A stretch of 64,000 bases of DNA from Shewanella gelidimarina (GCF_023283945.1 NZ_JAKIKW010000008.1:1-64000), one strand, 5' to 3'; positions 1 to 9,759 are shown, counted from the stretch's first letter. Made by a program: numbers and translations. Notes: generated by a model from the letters alone, not told the origin.

Positions 1-20
1 GCTTGAGATACGTCCATAAA

Positions 21-51
21 AAATCCGAATGTAAGGAATACATTCGGATTT
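21..51. terminator. Terminator-like hairpin at the left edge
   Basis: A perfect 13-bp inverted repeat (21-33 and 39-51, loop 34-38) begins with A residues and ends with T residues, so it could act in either direction. It probably ends a gene lying outside the window. The T tract is mostly inside the stem. Confidence 0.5.
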
Positions 52-106
52 TCGCATGCTGAGAAGATCGGTCAACCGATCAAATATTGACTAACTGATC
101 GGCATT

Positions 107-128
107 AGAGCGAAAGCTCTCTTTTTTT
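107..128 (+). terminator. Short intrinsic terminator with GAAA tetraloop
   Basis: AGAGC-GAAA-GCTCT is followed by C and seven T. The stem is only five pairs but the tetraloop and U-tract are typical of an intrinsic terminator. Just upstream, 66-81 carries GATCGGT-CA-ACCGATC, a 7-bp inverted repeat that may be an operator or part of a short transcript. No gene of the window ends here on the + strand, so the terminated transcript is unknown. Confidence 0.45.
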
Positions 129-248
129 GTAAGATAACCATGATATTCCCTGTCTAATCCGGTATGAGTAACACTTAAAATATGAGCTATCTTTAAAAGC
201 AGGGTTTTGGCGCTGTTTTTAAAAGAAAAAATCGTGTCGGAGCAAGGG

Positions 249-638
249 ATGAATATCTATTTTTTACTGGCTGGGGTCATTGCTGCATTAACTTGTGTCA
301 TGCACTTCACCTATGACAGGCAACAATTCTTAGTGCCCATGCAGCAGGCTGTTTTCGACCCCATCGCTAAGTCCGTGATGCAATGTGTCTTTCACTATAT
401 TTCAGTCTTTCTGCTACTTTCAACGTTTATTCTATTGGCTTGCGCTTTTGAAGCCGTTTCTCAAATGCATAGTTTTGGCATGTTGGTGTTTATTGCCCTT
501 AACTTCGGCTTATTCGCGATATGGCAAATCTATATTGGTTTTAACAGTGATCTTGAACAGCCATTTAAACACCTATTCCAATGGATATTTTTCGTGGTAA
601 TTTCGGTATTCACTCTACTTGGCACTTTGTTGGTATAG
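249..638 (+). CDS. Small hypothetical membrane protein
   Basis: A 129-residue protein with about four hydrophobic segments and almost no soluble domain, so very probably an inner-membrane protein. I chose the ATG at 249 because GGAG at 239-242 lies six bases before it; a TTG at 207 would add 14 residues that look non-coding. I recognise no catalytic motif and cannot assign a family. It is transcribed alone: almost 400 bases separate it from the next gene, so there is no operon context to suggest a role. Confidence 0.6.
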   Translation: MNIYFLLAGVIAALTCVMHFTYDRQQFLVPMQQAVFDPIAKSVMQCVFHYISVFLLLSTFILLACAFEAVSQMHSFGMLVFIALNFGLFAIWQIYIGFNSDLEQPFKHLFQWIFFVVISVFTLLGTLLV

Positions 639-1033
639 TTGAGGTGCCGACCTTAATTAACGACTAATGAGTGACGCAATATTGGTGATTGGTATAGATA
701 AATGAGTTGAATTATTTACACGTTGTTAATCGTATTATTTGTTGTGTTTATAAAGAATAATCAGTAAGTTGTTTGCAGACTAAAATGTGCTCCAAATGGA
801 TTGGAGCGCTGCTATCAGGATGAAAAATGCAAACAAGGTTAAGTCAAATACTATCCTTCCCCCATCTTCCCACTGTCGATAAACCATTCTACTCGCCTAT
901 CGATAGATAACGGGCTTGTTAATATCACGATAATTTACAAAATTTTTCACAAGGGCTAGCTATATCATTTGGGCTTTAGTTGTATGATAGGCCCATTGTT
1001 CGGCTGGTTCATTGCTATATAAAGAGCATTTTT
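639..1033. other. Intergenic region upstream of the ABC operon
   Basis: AT-rich, with no convincing small gene. A 7-bp inverted repeat GCTCCAA-ATGGA-TTGGAGC lies at 789-807 without a T tract. The promoter of the ABC operon should be in the last 120 bases, but I see no clear consensus -35/-10 pair. Confidence 0.4.
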
Positions 1034-1720
1034 ATGATAGAAGTCCATGACTTAAAAAAAGAATATCCCATGGGTGATACATGTGTAAAAGCACTCAATG
1101 GAGTGAGCTTTAGTATCGCTAAAAATGAATTCGTTGCGATTATGGGGCCTTCAGGTTCGGGAAAGTCCACCTTGATGAATATTATCGGCTGTTTAGATAA
1201 ACCATCTTCAGGAGGCTATAGCCTGAACGAGCAAGAAGTCGCTCAATTGGATGATGACGCATTGTCGGCCGTTAGAAATAAAGAGATAGGCTTTGTTTTT
1301 CAAAGTTTTCACTTATTACCGCGCTTATCAGCATTACAAAATGTGTTACTGCCTTTAAGGTTTTCGGACCATCCTGATCAAGACCCTAGTTATGCACATG
1401 AGTTACTAGCCCGAGTCGGTTTAGAGACTCGGCATGATCACCGTCCAAATCAACTTTCAGGTGGCCAAAGGCAGCGCGTCGCAATCGCCCGTTCTTTAGT
1501 TAATCGACCTGCAATTTTACTCGCCGATGAACCAACAGGGGCGCTCGACAGCAAAACGTCAGTTGAAATTATGGCCCTTTTCACTGAATTGCATAAGGCT
1601 GGCCAAACCATTATTTTGGTGACCCATGAAGAGGAGGTTGCCGCATATGCACAGCGAATTATTCGTATGAGAGATGGCGATATCGTTGAGATTGAAGAGA
1701 GGGCGACTAATGCAGCCTAA
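1034..1720 (+). CDS. ABC transporter ATP-binding protein, MacB/LolD type
   Basis: A 228-residue ATPase of the family that powers MacB- and LolCDE-like mechanotransmission transporters. Visible motifs are Walker [10 protein letters not shown] (residues 38-46), the signature [14 protein letters not shown], Walker [13 protein letters not shown] and the switch histidine in VTHEEE. The ATG at 1034 gives the usual family N-terminus; an upstream TTG at 980 would add an atypical extension. It is the first gene of a five-gene operon and its last 11 bases overlap the next start. It should form a dimer under the permease at 5151-6416. Confidence 0.93.
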   Translation: MIEVHDLKKEYPMGDTCVKALNGVSFSIAKNEFVAIMGPSGSGKSTLMNIIGCLDKPSSGGYSLNEQEVAQLDDDALSAVRNKEIGFVFQSFHLLPRLSALQNVLLPLRFSDHPDQDPSYAHELLARVGLETRHDHRPNQLSGGQRQRVAIARSLVNRPAILLADEPTGALDSKTSVEIMALFTELHKAGQTIILVTHEEEVAAYAQRIIRMRDGDIVEIEERATNAA

Positions 1721-2753
1721 TACGATTATAGGGCTAAGCAGTTTGTGTCTTCTATTGGCCTTTTCACCCAGCCTAGCTTACGCAAATGAAGTGGCCGTCA
1801 AGCCCGTTACACAGCTCAATACTGCACCACTGTCACCTTCGCCCGCTGAGTTATCGCCTTTGCTTTTAACCGGGAAAATATCGTCAGTAGACTCACAAGC
1901 GATTATGGTGCCCAAAGCCGGTGATGCCTGGCGCTACCAGATCAAATGGATGCTACCTGAGGGCAGCATTGCTAAGGTTGGCGAAGTTGTAGTTATTTTT
2001 GACAAAAGCGCGATTGCGAACCGAATTGAGCAATTGGAAGCGAGCTTGTTAAGAGTCACGGCGCAAGAACAGAGTCAATCGATAGAGCTCGATGCGCAAA
2101 TATTGCAGGCGGAGTTCGACCTGAAACAATCGAGGCTGGAGCTGGAAAAAGCAGAATTAGATGCTGGGATCCCTGCCGATTATATCGCGGCTAAGAATTA
2201 TGCCGATAATCAATTTAATAAGCTTAAAGCCATATCTGAACTGTCTAAAAAGGCGCAGTTACTGAAAGAGATCACTGACAAGAGAGTTGCGTCAATAGCA
2301 CAGTTACAGATTGATAGAACACGGGCTGAAAGAGAGTTAGAGCAGTCACTTAAAGGTCTTCAACAGTTAGAGATAAACGCTAATCTAGATGGCCCTATTT
2401 TATATTCACGGGATCCTTGGTCAGATAAAAAATTTGCCGTGGGTGACTCAGTTCAAATTGGTCGCCAAGTCGCCACTATTCCAGCGATGAATGAGCTAGA
2501 GGTGATTGCTTGGGTCAATGAGGTTGACGCTGATAGGTTAACCATTGGTGAGCCGGTACAGCTTCGATTGGACTCGCAATCAAGCATCTCCCTTAAAGGC
2601 TCAGTTCAAGGTATTAGTCGCCAAGCAACCAAACAAGCTGCTTGGGGTAATAGTAATTGGTTTAGGGTTCAGATTGCTTTTTCAGGGGATGAACGGGTGA
2701 AAATTATTCCTGGAATGAGTGTGTTAGTCGAGCCTAAGAGGGATGCATCATGA
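1710..2753 (+). CDS. Periplasmic adaptor (HlyD-like), first of three
   Basis: A 347-residue secreted adaptor. The start at 1710 has AGAGAGG just upstream and overlaps the ATPase gene by 11 bases; a start at 1674 would spoil the signal peptide. The N-terminus carries a cleavable-looking signal ending near Ala-Tyr-Ala. Residues about 60-110 form a lipoyl-like half with a motif (YQIKW..PEG....GE.V..FD) shared with the next protein, then a long charged alpha-helical hairpin, then a beta-barrel part. Adaptors of this kind bridge an inner-membrane transporter and an outer-membrane channel. The substrate is unknown. Confidence 0.82.
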   Translation: MQPNTIIGLSSLCLLLAFSPSLAYANEVAVKPVTQLNTAPLSPSPAELSPLLLTGKISSVDSQAIMVPKAGDAWRYQIKWMLPEGSIAKVGEVVVIFDKSAIANRIEQLEASLLRVTAQEQSQSIELDAQILQAEFDLKQSRLELEKAELDAGIPADYIAAKNYADNQFNKLKAISELSKKAQLLKEITDKRVASIAQLQIDRTRAERELEQSLKGLQQLEINANLDGPILYSRDPWSDKKFAVGDSVQIGRQVATIPAMNELEVIAWVNEVDADRLTIGEPVQLRLDSQSSISLKGSVQGISRQATKQAAWGNSNWFRVQIAFSGDERVKIIPGMSVLVEPKRDAS

Positions 2754-3916
2754 AAGCATCGTTATTGAGTGTTTCTTTATTGAGTGTTTTATTAGTGGGT
2801 TGCTCAGACATCGCCATTACTGAAGTTGAAACCGGTGTATTGAGTCAGCAAATCGAGGTGACCGGCGAGTTAGTCTCGTCTAATACGGTCAACCTAAAAC
2901 CGCCAGCGGTTAGACGTGTATGGCAATATCAAATTAAAATGTTAGCGCCGGAAGGTGGGGTTGTGAGTGAAGGCGATCAGGTTGCTCAACTTGACACCTC
3001 TGAGCTGGGACAGCGACTTTCGGTTAAAACGGCAAGTTTAGAAACAACCATACAAGATCTAGCTACATCAAAACTTCGCAATGCGAAGAAGCTGGAGGAG
3101 CTAAAGCTAGAGTTAGCTGAAGCTAAAATGAACCAGGAAAAAAGCCAGCTTAAAGTTGAGATCTCTGATGAAACCATCTCTGTCATCGATAAAAAGAAGT
3201 ATCAGCGTGATGCGATTATTGCAACGGATAGAGTGAGCTTGATTAACAAGAAAATTGAACTTGAGATCATGGGTGCTGAACAAAGAGTCAAAATGCTTGA
3301 AGGAGATAAACAAAAGTTTCAACTCGAAGTGGCTGCGCTAAAAAAAGGCATCCAATCTCTTACTTTGATAGCTCCCCGCAGCGGCATGGTCGTTTACGGT
3401 AATGATCAACAAGGTAATAAAGTCGCCGAAGGCCAAAATGTGTTTAATGGGGATACGCTGTTAAGCATTCCAGACCTTAAGCATATGCAAGTTAATATGA
3501 CGATTCCTGAAGTTGAAGCCGGTAGGGTTAAGGTTGGGCAGAAGCTAAAAATTCGATTAGATGCTAATCCAGAAAAAAGCTTTAATGGTGAGATCAAAGA
3601 ACTTGGTGTCATATTTAGGGTGAAAAATCAGGATGTTCCTCTGGTTATCTTTGATGCTGTAGCCAGTATTGCTGAGGTGGATACAGAGTTGATGAGGCCT
3701 GGAATGACGGCAAAAATCAGTATCGATATCGCCAATGATATCCCAGAATTATTGTTGTCTGTTGATGCTGTGCATTACGAGCAGGGTAATGCTTACGTGT
3801 ATACCCCAGGCTTATTTAGCGATAGTAAACAATCGGTATCGTTAGGGTCGATGGGAAAGGAGCAGGTTGTTATCGCCTCCGGTTTAAATGAAGGCGATGA
3901 GGTACTGTTACCATGA
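2750..3916 (+). CDS. Lipoprotein membrane-fusion adaptor, second of three
   Basis: A 388-residue adaptor with a lipoprotein signal (LLVGC, Cys18), so anchored in a membrane facing the periplasm. It shares with its upstream neighbour the motif YQIKM..PEG.VVSEGD.VA.LD, followed by a strongly charged coiled-coil hairpin (about residues 95-200) and beta-barrel and membrane-proximal segments typical of HlyD/RND-type fusion proteins. Its ATG overlaps the previous stop in an ATGA, so translation is probably coupled. Together with the flanking genes it makes a three-adaptor set. Confidence 0.85.
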   Translation: MKASLLSVSLLSVLLVGCSDIAITEVETGVLSQQIEVTGELVSSNTVNLKPPAVRRVWQYQIKMLAPEGGVVSEGDQVAQLDTSELGQRLSVKTASLETTIQDLATSKLRNAKKLEELKLELAEAKMNQEKSQLKVEISDETISVIDKKKYQRDAIIATDRVSLINKKIELEIMGAEQRVKMLEGDKQKFQLEVAALKKGIQSLTLIAPRSGMVVYGNDQQGNKVAEGQNVFNGDTLLSIPDLKHMQVNMTIPEVEAGRVKVGQKLKIRLDANPEKSFNGEIKELGVIFRVKNQDVPLVIFDAVASIAEVDTELMRPGMTAKISIDIANDIPELLLSVDAVHYEQGNAYVYTPGLFSDSKQSVSLGSMGKEQVVIASGLNEGDEVLLP

Positions 3917-5154
3917 ATAATCCATTGAAAAGCCACAACTCGACTGCAATCCGTATCGCGATTAGCATGGTAAGCACATTGCTTTTAATTGGCACTGTAG
4001 GCTGTAGTCAACAATCTAGTGATGGCGTGTTAACGCTTGAAATCGCGACAGCTGATTTTAAGGTTGATATCCCTGCAGCAGGGGAGCTAGAGGCCAGTAA
4101 TTCAACGACCGTAACCGTGCCATCTGGGCTTAGAGGGCCACAATCACTGGCATGGATCATGGATAACTTTAGCAATGTAAAAGCGGGTGATGTCGTTGCC
4201 ACTATGGACTCAACTCGTGAGAGTTATCGTTTAGAAATGGAGAAGTTGGACTTTGACCGCTTAGGCTTAGACAGTCAGATCCAAACAGAGAAAGACAACA
4301 CTATCGATAAGACTTTAACAACAGACACTAAGTTAACGGGGCAGGAACGCGAGCTCGCCGATCGCTTCTTTAGTGAAGATGAGCGAGTGTATACCAAGAT
4401 AGACATTATCGACCAGATGCGTAATCAAGATTATTTAGAAGCAAAAATGATGTTTTATAACTGGGGCATCGATCAGCATGGTTCTCAAGCACAAGCTGAG
4501 CAGGAGTTGATTAAGCTTAAGCAGAAGGGTCATAAGGCGAAAATGACTCGCTATTCAAATAACCTAAACCAAATGCAGATTATCGCCCCTCATGATGGCG
4601 TATTTGTGGCTAAACCGGGTTGGAGCGGGGTACCACCGGTTGTGGGCGATATGATGTGGTCCGGCATGACAATCGGTACTTTACCCGATACGTCAAAGAT
4701 GCAAGCCAAGTTGTATGTGCTCGAGTCTGAAGCTCTGGGTTTAGCGGTGGGTAAATCGGTGACGTTATATCTTGATGCTTATCCTGAAATGCCGATACAT
4801 GGCACTGTGTCCCAGCTTGACGCTTTGTCAAAAGCGAAAGAGAAAGACAGTCCGGTTAACTATTTTGAGATGGTCGTGAGCATTGATAAAACCTTGGTTG
4901 AAGTGATGCAACCCGGCAGACAAGTTAACGCCAATGTTCATGCATTAGATCTTAAAAATGTCATCACGGTGCCGAATCAAGCTTTATTCCAGAAATCAGG
5001 TGATTATTGGGTTTACTTAAAAACGTCAGCAGGCTTTATAAAGCAGAAAGTAGCGCCAGGTAACCGCAGTTTAAATCGTACTGTCATTACCGAAGGCCTC
5101 ACACCAGGCGATACTATCGCCCTTACGACGCCGCCGAAAAGGAATCGAGTATGA
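3913..5154 (+). CDS. Lipoprotein membrane-fusion adaptor, third of three
   Basis: A 413-residue adaptor with an N-terminal hydrophobic segment ending in VGC (Cys31), a probable lipobox although threonine at -3 is unusual. A lipoyl-type half (GDVVATMDST), a helical section around residues 100-215, the second half (IIAPHDGVFVAKPGW) and a beta-barrel are recognisable. It is more divergent than the other two adaptors. The start overlaps the preceding stop by four bases and the end overlaps the permease gene in the same way. Confidence 0.83.
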   Translation: MNNPLKSHNSTAIRIAISMVSTLLLIGTVGCSQQSSDGVLTLEIATADFKVDIPAAGELEASNSTTVTVPSGLRGPQSLAWIMDNFSNVKAGDVVATMDSTRESYRLEMEKLDFDRLGLDSQIQTEKDNTIDKTLTTDTKLTGQERELADRFFSEDERVYTKIDIIDQMRNQDYLEAKMMFYNWGIDQHGSQAQAEQELIKLKQKGHKAKMTRYSNNLNQMQIIAPHDGVFVAKPGWSGVPPVVGDMMWSGMTIGTLPDTSKMQAKLYVLESEALGLAVGKSVTLYLDAYPEMPIHGTVSQLDALSKAKEKDSPVNYFEMVVSIDKTLVEVMQPGRQVNANVHALDLKNVITVPNQALFQKSGDYWVYLKTSAGFIKQKVAPGNRSLNRTVITEGLTPGDTIALTTPPKRNRV

Positions 5155-6416
5155 CGGGTAACAGACCATCGGCAAATATGTCGATTTACTGGGATGGTAT
5201 AAAACAAGCCTTCGATGAGATGCGTCATCATAAGTTACGCACCTTATTAACCTTGCTAGGCATGATTTTTGGTGTGGGTGCGGTGATCGCGATGCTCAGT
5301 GTTGGTGAAGGCGCTGAACGTGAAGCGTTAAAGATGATTGAATCAATGGGGGTGAACAACCTCGTTGTAAACGCCAGAGCAACTGAGGGTGAAGCATTAA
5401 AGTCGATACGCGAACATAGTATTGGCTTAAGTCTAAGGGATATCGACAGTGCTAATGATACCTTACCTTTTGTTGAAAACTGGAGCGCAGAAAAAAACGT
5501 CAAAGTATTTAGCTTGTTTAGTTTGAAAGGTCGAAGCGATGCAAAAGTACTGGGCGTAACGCCAAGCTACTTTGATTTAAGTGCATTAGATTTAGGAGAG
5601 GGTCGCACGCTTAATGCGGCTGATGAGTCGCATTTTCAGCAAGTGACCGTACTTGGGCCTGAAGCGGCACGGAGCCTATTCCCACAGGGCAGCGCGATAG
5701 GCAGTTTAGTTAAAGTTAACCATCAGTGGTTTACGGTGGTGGGGGTTTTGTCTGAGAAAGAGGGAACCAAGTCAACGATTCAAGGTGTTAAATTGGGTGG
5801 CGAGCGGAACCAAGTCTTTATCCCACTCAGTACAGCATTAAAAAAGATGCAGTTTAAACATTTAGAAGATGAGCTGGACTCCTTTAAATTAGCACTTGTT
5901 GACGGCATTGACCCCACATTGGCCTCTAAAAGTGTGCAGCATCTGCTCAATCGTCGTCATGGCGGCGAAAAAGACTTTGATGTCGTGGTGCCAGCGGATC
6001 TGCTAGCGCAGCATCAAAAAACCCAACAAATATTTAATATCGTGATGGCCTGCGTCGCAGGGATCTCTTTGCTTGTGGGCGGTATAGGCATAATGAATAT
6101 TATGTTAGCGACCATTTTAGAAAGAACCGGTGAAATAGGGTTATTGAGAGCTTTAGGTGCCAAGCGCAAAGATATTGCACGTCAATTTCTTATTGAAAGT
6201 ATCGCAATATCAGCCACCGGTGGCATTATCGGTATAGGGGTTGGATTATTGCTGGCATTGGTTATCTCCACTGCCGCAGGTTGGCCTGTTGCTTGGTCTC
6301 CTTTCGCCATTGTGCTTGCCTTAGGGGTTTGTATGACGATAGGGGTTGGCTTTGGTCTATATCCTGCAAAAAAGGCGGCAAGGTTAGACCCGATTGTTGC
6401 GCTACAGCGCGATTAA
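5151..6416 (+). CDS. ABC transporter permease, MacB/FtsX family
   Basis: A 421-residue inner-membrane permease with the MacB layout: one N-terminal membrane segment (about 30-50), a large periplasmic domain (about 60-285) and three C-terminal segments in an FtsX domain with the motif ERTGEIGLLRALGAKR. Unlike E. coli MacB it is not fused to its ATPase, which is encoded by the first gene of the operon. The start overlaps the third adaptor gene (ATGA); ATG at 5178 is an alternative. No outer-membrane TolC-like gene is nearby, so the system would have to borrow one if it is a tripartite exporter. Confidence 0.9.
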   Translation: MTGNRPSANMSIYWDGIKQAFDEMRHHKLRTLLTLLGMIFGVGAVIAMLSVGEGAEREALKMIESMGVNNLVVNARATEGEALKSIREHSIGLSLRDIDSANDTLPFVENWSAEKNVKVFSLFSLKGRSDAKVLGVTPSYFDLSALDLGEGRTLNAADESHFQQVTVLGPEAARSLFPQGSAIGSLVKVNHQWFTVVGVLSEKEGTKSTIQGVKLGGERNQVFIPLSTALKKMQFKHLEDELDSFKLALVDGIDPTLASKSVQHLLNRRHGGEKDFDVVVPADLLAQHQKTQQIFNIVMACVAGISLLVGGIGIMNIMLATILERTGEIGLLRALGAKRKDIARQFLIESIAISATGGIIGIGVGLLLALVISTAAGWPVAWSPFAIVLALGVCMTIGVGFGLYPAKKAARLDPIVALQRD

Positions 6417-6460
6417 ATAGCTTATAGGCTCTAGTGAAGCGATAAAAGTAACCTGTGAAG

Positions 6461-6491
6461 GGGGCAATAATAAATTTATTGCCCCTTTTTT
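6461..6491 (+). terminator. Intrinsic terminator of the ABC operon
   Basis: GGGGCAATAA-TAAAT-TTATTGCCCC, a perfect 10-bp stem, is followed by six T. It lies 45 bases after the permease stop codon. Confidence 0.88.
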
Positions 6492-7035
6492 ATTGATGAC
6501 GTCTAACCTAGATAACACTATTTTAAGGTGCCGACACATCAGCGCTAGACCCACCGCAAAATTCTCATTTTTATCATTGTTATCCAATAAGATAGCTATT
6601 TTTTTACAAAAAAAGTGCTCAGTTTTATATTATGAGTAAACTTTCAAGTTTGTGTAGTTTTATTAGATGTCATCAAAGAAGAAGGATTTTATAGTAAAAG
6701 CCTAAACGACTGGTTATTTGTATACCAGTAGTGATTTGAACTAATTTATACGGGTTGATATCGCGGCTATTGAAATATCTATCTTACTTCCAAAAAATAA
6801 TCTGATTTAGGTCATTAAGAGCACAATCCTTGAGCGGAAAGTGATCACTGGTTTGTGTTGTAAAATTACATTACGTCACGTTTGTATTAATTAATTACCG
6901 CGTAATAGTGTCAATCTAGCTTGGGATTAATGTGTTCTGTAGTTAAGTTACGAAATCGACCGTAAAGTGTGATGTTAAACGTGGAATATTAGTTAACAAA
7001 CAACTACTATTAGTCATCCAATTATTTAACGGTTG
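6492..7035. other. Long promoter region upstream of nqr
   Basis: About 540 bases without a convincing gene, strongly AT-rich, presumably holding the nqr promoter and control sites. A 10-bp palindrome AGTGATCACT lies near 6840 and TGTAA-AA-TTACA about 20 bases further on. I cannot name the regulators. Confidence 0.4.
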
Positions 7036-8406
7036 ATGTTTGTGATGACAGGTTATTCAAACCCAGTTATAACAGTGAAAAAAGGCCTCGATGTGCCTAT
7101 TGCAGGAGAACCGAAGCAAGTTGTTAACACTAGCAAATCTTGCTCCCATGTTGCCCTTCTCGGAGAAGAATATGTTGGCCTAAAACCGACTATGCTAGTC
7201 GAAGTGGGCGAACTCGTGCAAAAAGGTCAGGTTCTTTTGGAAGATAAAAAGAACATTGGCGTAAAGTACACCGCTCCTGCTAGCGGTAAAGTCATCGCTA
7301 TCAACCGTGGCGATCGTAGACTTTTTCAATCTATCGTCATTGAATGTAACCAAGGTGACGCTATTAACTTTGGTATTAGTCACGATATCGCCGCGCTAGA
7401 ACGCAGCCAAGTGCAATCTAAATTAGTCGACAGTGGTCTGTGGACGGCGCTGCGTACTCGCCCGTTCTCTCGAGTACCTCAGTTAGACACTACGCCTTCA
7501 GGTATTTTTGTCAGCGCAATGGACAGCAATCCATTGGCAGCAGACCCTCGTATTGTTATTGCTGAACAAGCTGAATCTTTCGCTGCAGGTATCGCGGTAC
7601 TGGGTCACCTAACCGATGGTAAAGTCCATTTGTGTCAGGCTCCTGGTGCAGAACTCCCTGGTAGCGATTTAGCGCATGTAAGCAATCATTGTTTTACTGG
7701 TGTGCACCCGGCAGGGCTTGTCGGTACCCATATTCACTTTATCTTATCTGCGAGTATTGAGCGTCCAGTTTGGCATTTGGGTTATCAGGATGTCATCGCT
7801 TACGGCAAGCTGTTCTTAACCGGTGAAATTTATACCGACCGCGTCGTTTCACTCGCAGGGCCAGATGTTATTGAACCTCGATTAATCCGCGTTCAAACCG
7901 GCGCATGTTTATCCCAAGTGGTTGCCGGCGAACTCACAGAGGGCAACTCCCGTGTGGTCTCTGGCTCTGTGCTATCAGGGCATACTGCATTTGGTGCACA
8001 TGATTTTCTGGGTCGTTTCCATAATCAAATTAGTGTCCTTCAAGAAGATTCAAAACATCAGGTTTTGCCTTGGATCAGAGGCGGCTCTGAGAAGTTTTCA
8101 ATTACCCGAGCGGTAACATCTCGCTTTAAGGGTGCTAAGAAACTATTTGACTTCACCACCCACACCGGTGGTTCGGCTCGTGCCATGATGGCTTTCGGTC
8201 AATTAGATAGAGTGATGCCGCTGGATATATTGCCAACACTCTTGGTCCGCGATCTTGTTGTTAGAGATACAGATGAAGCACAAGCTTTGGGAGCGCTCGA
8301 ACTCGATGAAGAAGATCTCGCGTTGTGTACCTTTGTTTGTCCAGGTAAGTACGACTTTGGTAAAGAGTTACGTGCTTGCTTAGAAATTATTGAGAGGGAA
8401 GGTTGA
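7036..8406 (+). CDS. nqrA: Na+-translocating NADH:quinone reductase subunit A
   Basis: NqrA is the large peripheral cytoplasmic subunit of the sodium pump that oxidises NADH with ubiquinone. The N-terminus reads VKKGLDVPIAGEP, the hallmark of the family, followed by the lipoyl-like segment with TAPASGKV. At 456 residues it is about ten longer than Vibrio NqrA because of a short N-terminal extension. The start is uncertain: ATG at 7036 and ATG at 7045 both have weak ribosome sites, and the later one fits the family better. It overlaps nqrB by one base. First gene of a complete six-subunit operon. Confidence 0.94.
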   Translation: MFVMTGYSNPVITVKKGLDVPIAGEPKQVVNTSKSCSHVALLGEEYVGLKPTMLVEVGELVQKGQVLLEDKKNIGVKYTAPASGKVIAINRGDRRLFQSIVIECNQGDAINFGISHDIAALERSQVQSKLVDSGLWTALRTRPFSRVPQLDTTPSGIFVSAMDSNPLAADPRIVIAEQAESFAAGIAVLGHLTDGKVHLCQAPGAELPGSDLAHVSNHCFTGVHPAGLVGTHIHFILSASIERPVWHLGYQDVIAYGKLFLTGEIYTDRVVSLAGPDVIEPRLIRVQTGACLSQVVAGELTEGNSRVVSGSVLSGHTAFGAHDFLGRFHNQISVLQEDSKHQVLPWIRGGSEKFSITRAVTSRFKGAKKLFDFTTHTGGSARAMMAFGQLDRVMPLDILPTLLVRDLVVRDTDEAQALGALELDEEDLALCTFVCPGKYDFGKELRACLEIIEREG

Positions 8407-9620
8407 TGAGTCAGCAAGATAAAAAGCCTGATATCCAAGAGGATTATTATGCACCGGGCAGCTCAGTCAGAGGCTACTTACACTCTTTATTAGTTGCAAA
8501 TGGTCGCAGCACTAAAGGCAAAGTCCATGTACGTGATGCAATTGACGTAAAGAGAACCATGACGATTGTTGGCTTGTGCTTAATGCCAGCAATATTGTTC
8601 GGCATGTACAATATTGGGTTACAAGCGCAAATCGCTATAGCATCAGGTCTAGTGGCTTCCGATATTTGGCAGCTTATCCCCTTTAATTTTGTTTTTGGTG
8701 GAATGACAGAGCAAACTGGTTTTTTTGGCCTATTTGTTTACGGTCTAAGCCTTTATGCTCCTATTTATTTAACGGCGCTGTTGGTGAGTCTGTTTTGGGA
8801 AATGGTCTTTGCTAAAGTCCGTGGCCAAGAGTTACACGAAGGCTTCTTTGTTACTGCACTGCTATTTACGCTAATTTTACCGGTTTCTACACCACTTTGG
8901 TTAGTTGCGATGGGGATAACGTTTGGCATAATAATGGCAAAAGAGGTGTTTGGAGGGATGGGATATAATTTCCTTAACCCAGCCCTTGCAGGTCTTGCCT
9001 TTATCTACTTTGCCTATCCATCACAAGTTACCGCGGTGACTCAATTGGTTGCGGTCGATGGTTTCTCAGGTGCAACAACACTGATGCAAACCGCTGCTGG
9101 CGATTTAAGCTTTGCTGATTACGCTTGGTACGAAGCATTTTCAGACCCTAATTGGTGGAACGCTTTCTTCGGCTTTACCGTTGGTGCGATTGGCGAAACC
9201 AGCACGCTGGCATTACTTATTGGTGGTGGATTTTTAATCCTTACTCGCCTTGCTGATTGGCGTATCGTTGCGGGTGTATTGGCTGGCATGATCGCGACAG
9301 CAACCTTGTTCAATATTATCGGCTCATCTAAAAATGAACTCTTTGCTATGCCATGGACTTGGCATTTAGTCACGGGTGGTTTTGCGATTGCGATGATGTT
9401 TATGGCAACTGATCCAGTGACAACATCTTATACCCGTAAAGGTAAGGTGGCTTATGGTCTGCTCATTGGCTTTATGACCGTGCTTATCCGTGTGGTTAAC
9501 CCCAAAATGCCTGAAGGCGTGATGTTGGCAATATTGTTCGCTAATTTGTGGGCGCCTATCTTCGATTATCTCGTGGCTAAAGCCAATATTAAACGGAGAC
9601 TTAAACGCAATGGCCTTTAA
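8406..9620 (+). CDS. nqrB: Na+-NQR subunit B
   Basis: A 404-residue, roughly ten-helix membrane subunit that carries covalent FMN and riboflavin and forms part of the sodium channel. The covalent-FMN motif SGAT is visible in VDGFSGATTLM, and the protein ends with the usual basic tail ANIKRRLKRNGL. ATG at 8406 overlaps the nqrA stop (TGATG) and has AAGG upstream. Its last 11 bases overlap a small reading frame that fills the gap to nqrC. Confidence 0.95.
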   Translation: MSQQDKKPDIQEDYYAPGSSVRGYLHSLLVANGRSTKGKVHVRDAIDVKRTMTIVGLCLMPAILFGMYNIGLQAQIAIASGLVASDIWQLIPFNFVFGGMTEQTGFFGLFVYGLSLYAPIYLTALLVSLFWEMVFAKVRGQELHEGFFVTALLFTLILPVSTPLWLVAMGITFGIIMAKEVFGGMGYNFLNPALAGLAFIYFAYPSQVTAVTQLVAVDGFSGATTLMQTAAGDLSFADYAWYEAFSDPNWWNAFFGFTVGAIGETSTLALLIGGGFLILTRLADWRIVAGVLAGMIATATLFNIIGSSKNELFAMPWTWHLVTGGFAIAMMFMATDPVTTSYTRKGKVAYGLLIGFMTVLIRVVNPKMPEGVMLAILFANLWAPIFDYLVAKANIKRRLKRNGL

Positions 9621-9759
9621 ACCTAATCAGAAAGCTGACTTACCCGCAGTGGCAATGCCAGCAATGTTGTTAGCAAAACTTTGGGAAGCGATATTTGAGT
9701 ACCTACTTTATCGTACGCCAACAAGTGCAAAGCAGGTCAATACGAGGAATAAAGCGTAA
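9610..9759 (+). CDS. 49-residue small protein between nqrB and nqrC
   Basis: An open frame of 49 codons overlaps the end of nqrB by 11 bases and the start of nqrC by one base (TAATG), exactly filling what would otherwise be a 138-base gap in an operon whose other genes nearly touch. GGAG at 9595-9598 is 11 bases before the ATG, a slightly long spacing. The product begins MAFKPNQ, like the MAFKKDS of NqrC, and has a hydrophobic or amphipathic middle (about residues 11-35) rich in Ala, Leu and aromatics, then a polar basic tail. I know no Nqr subunit or assembly factor of this kind. It may help assemble the complex, or it may only couple nqrC translation. Confidence 0.6.
   Translation: MAFKPNQKADLPAVAMPAMLLAKLWEAIFEYLLYRTPTSAKQVNTRNKA

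Noticed and set aside
66..81. GATCGGT-CA-ACCGATC palindrome at the left edge
   Set aside because: Symmetric and possibly an operator, but no gene downstream within reach was convincing, so no separate site is claimed.
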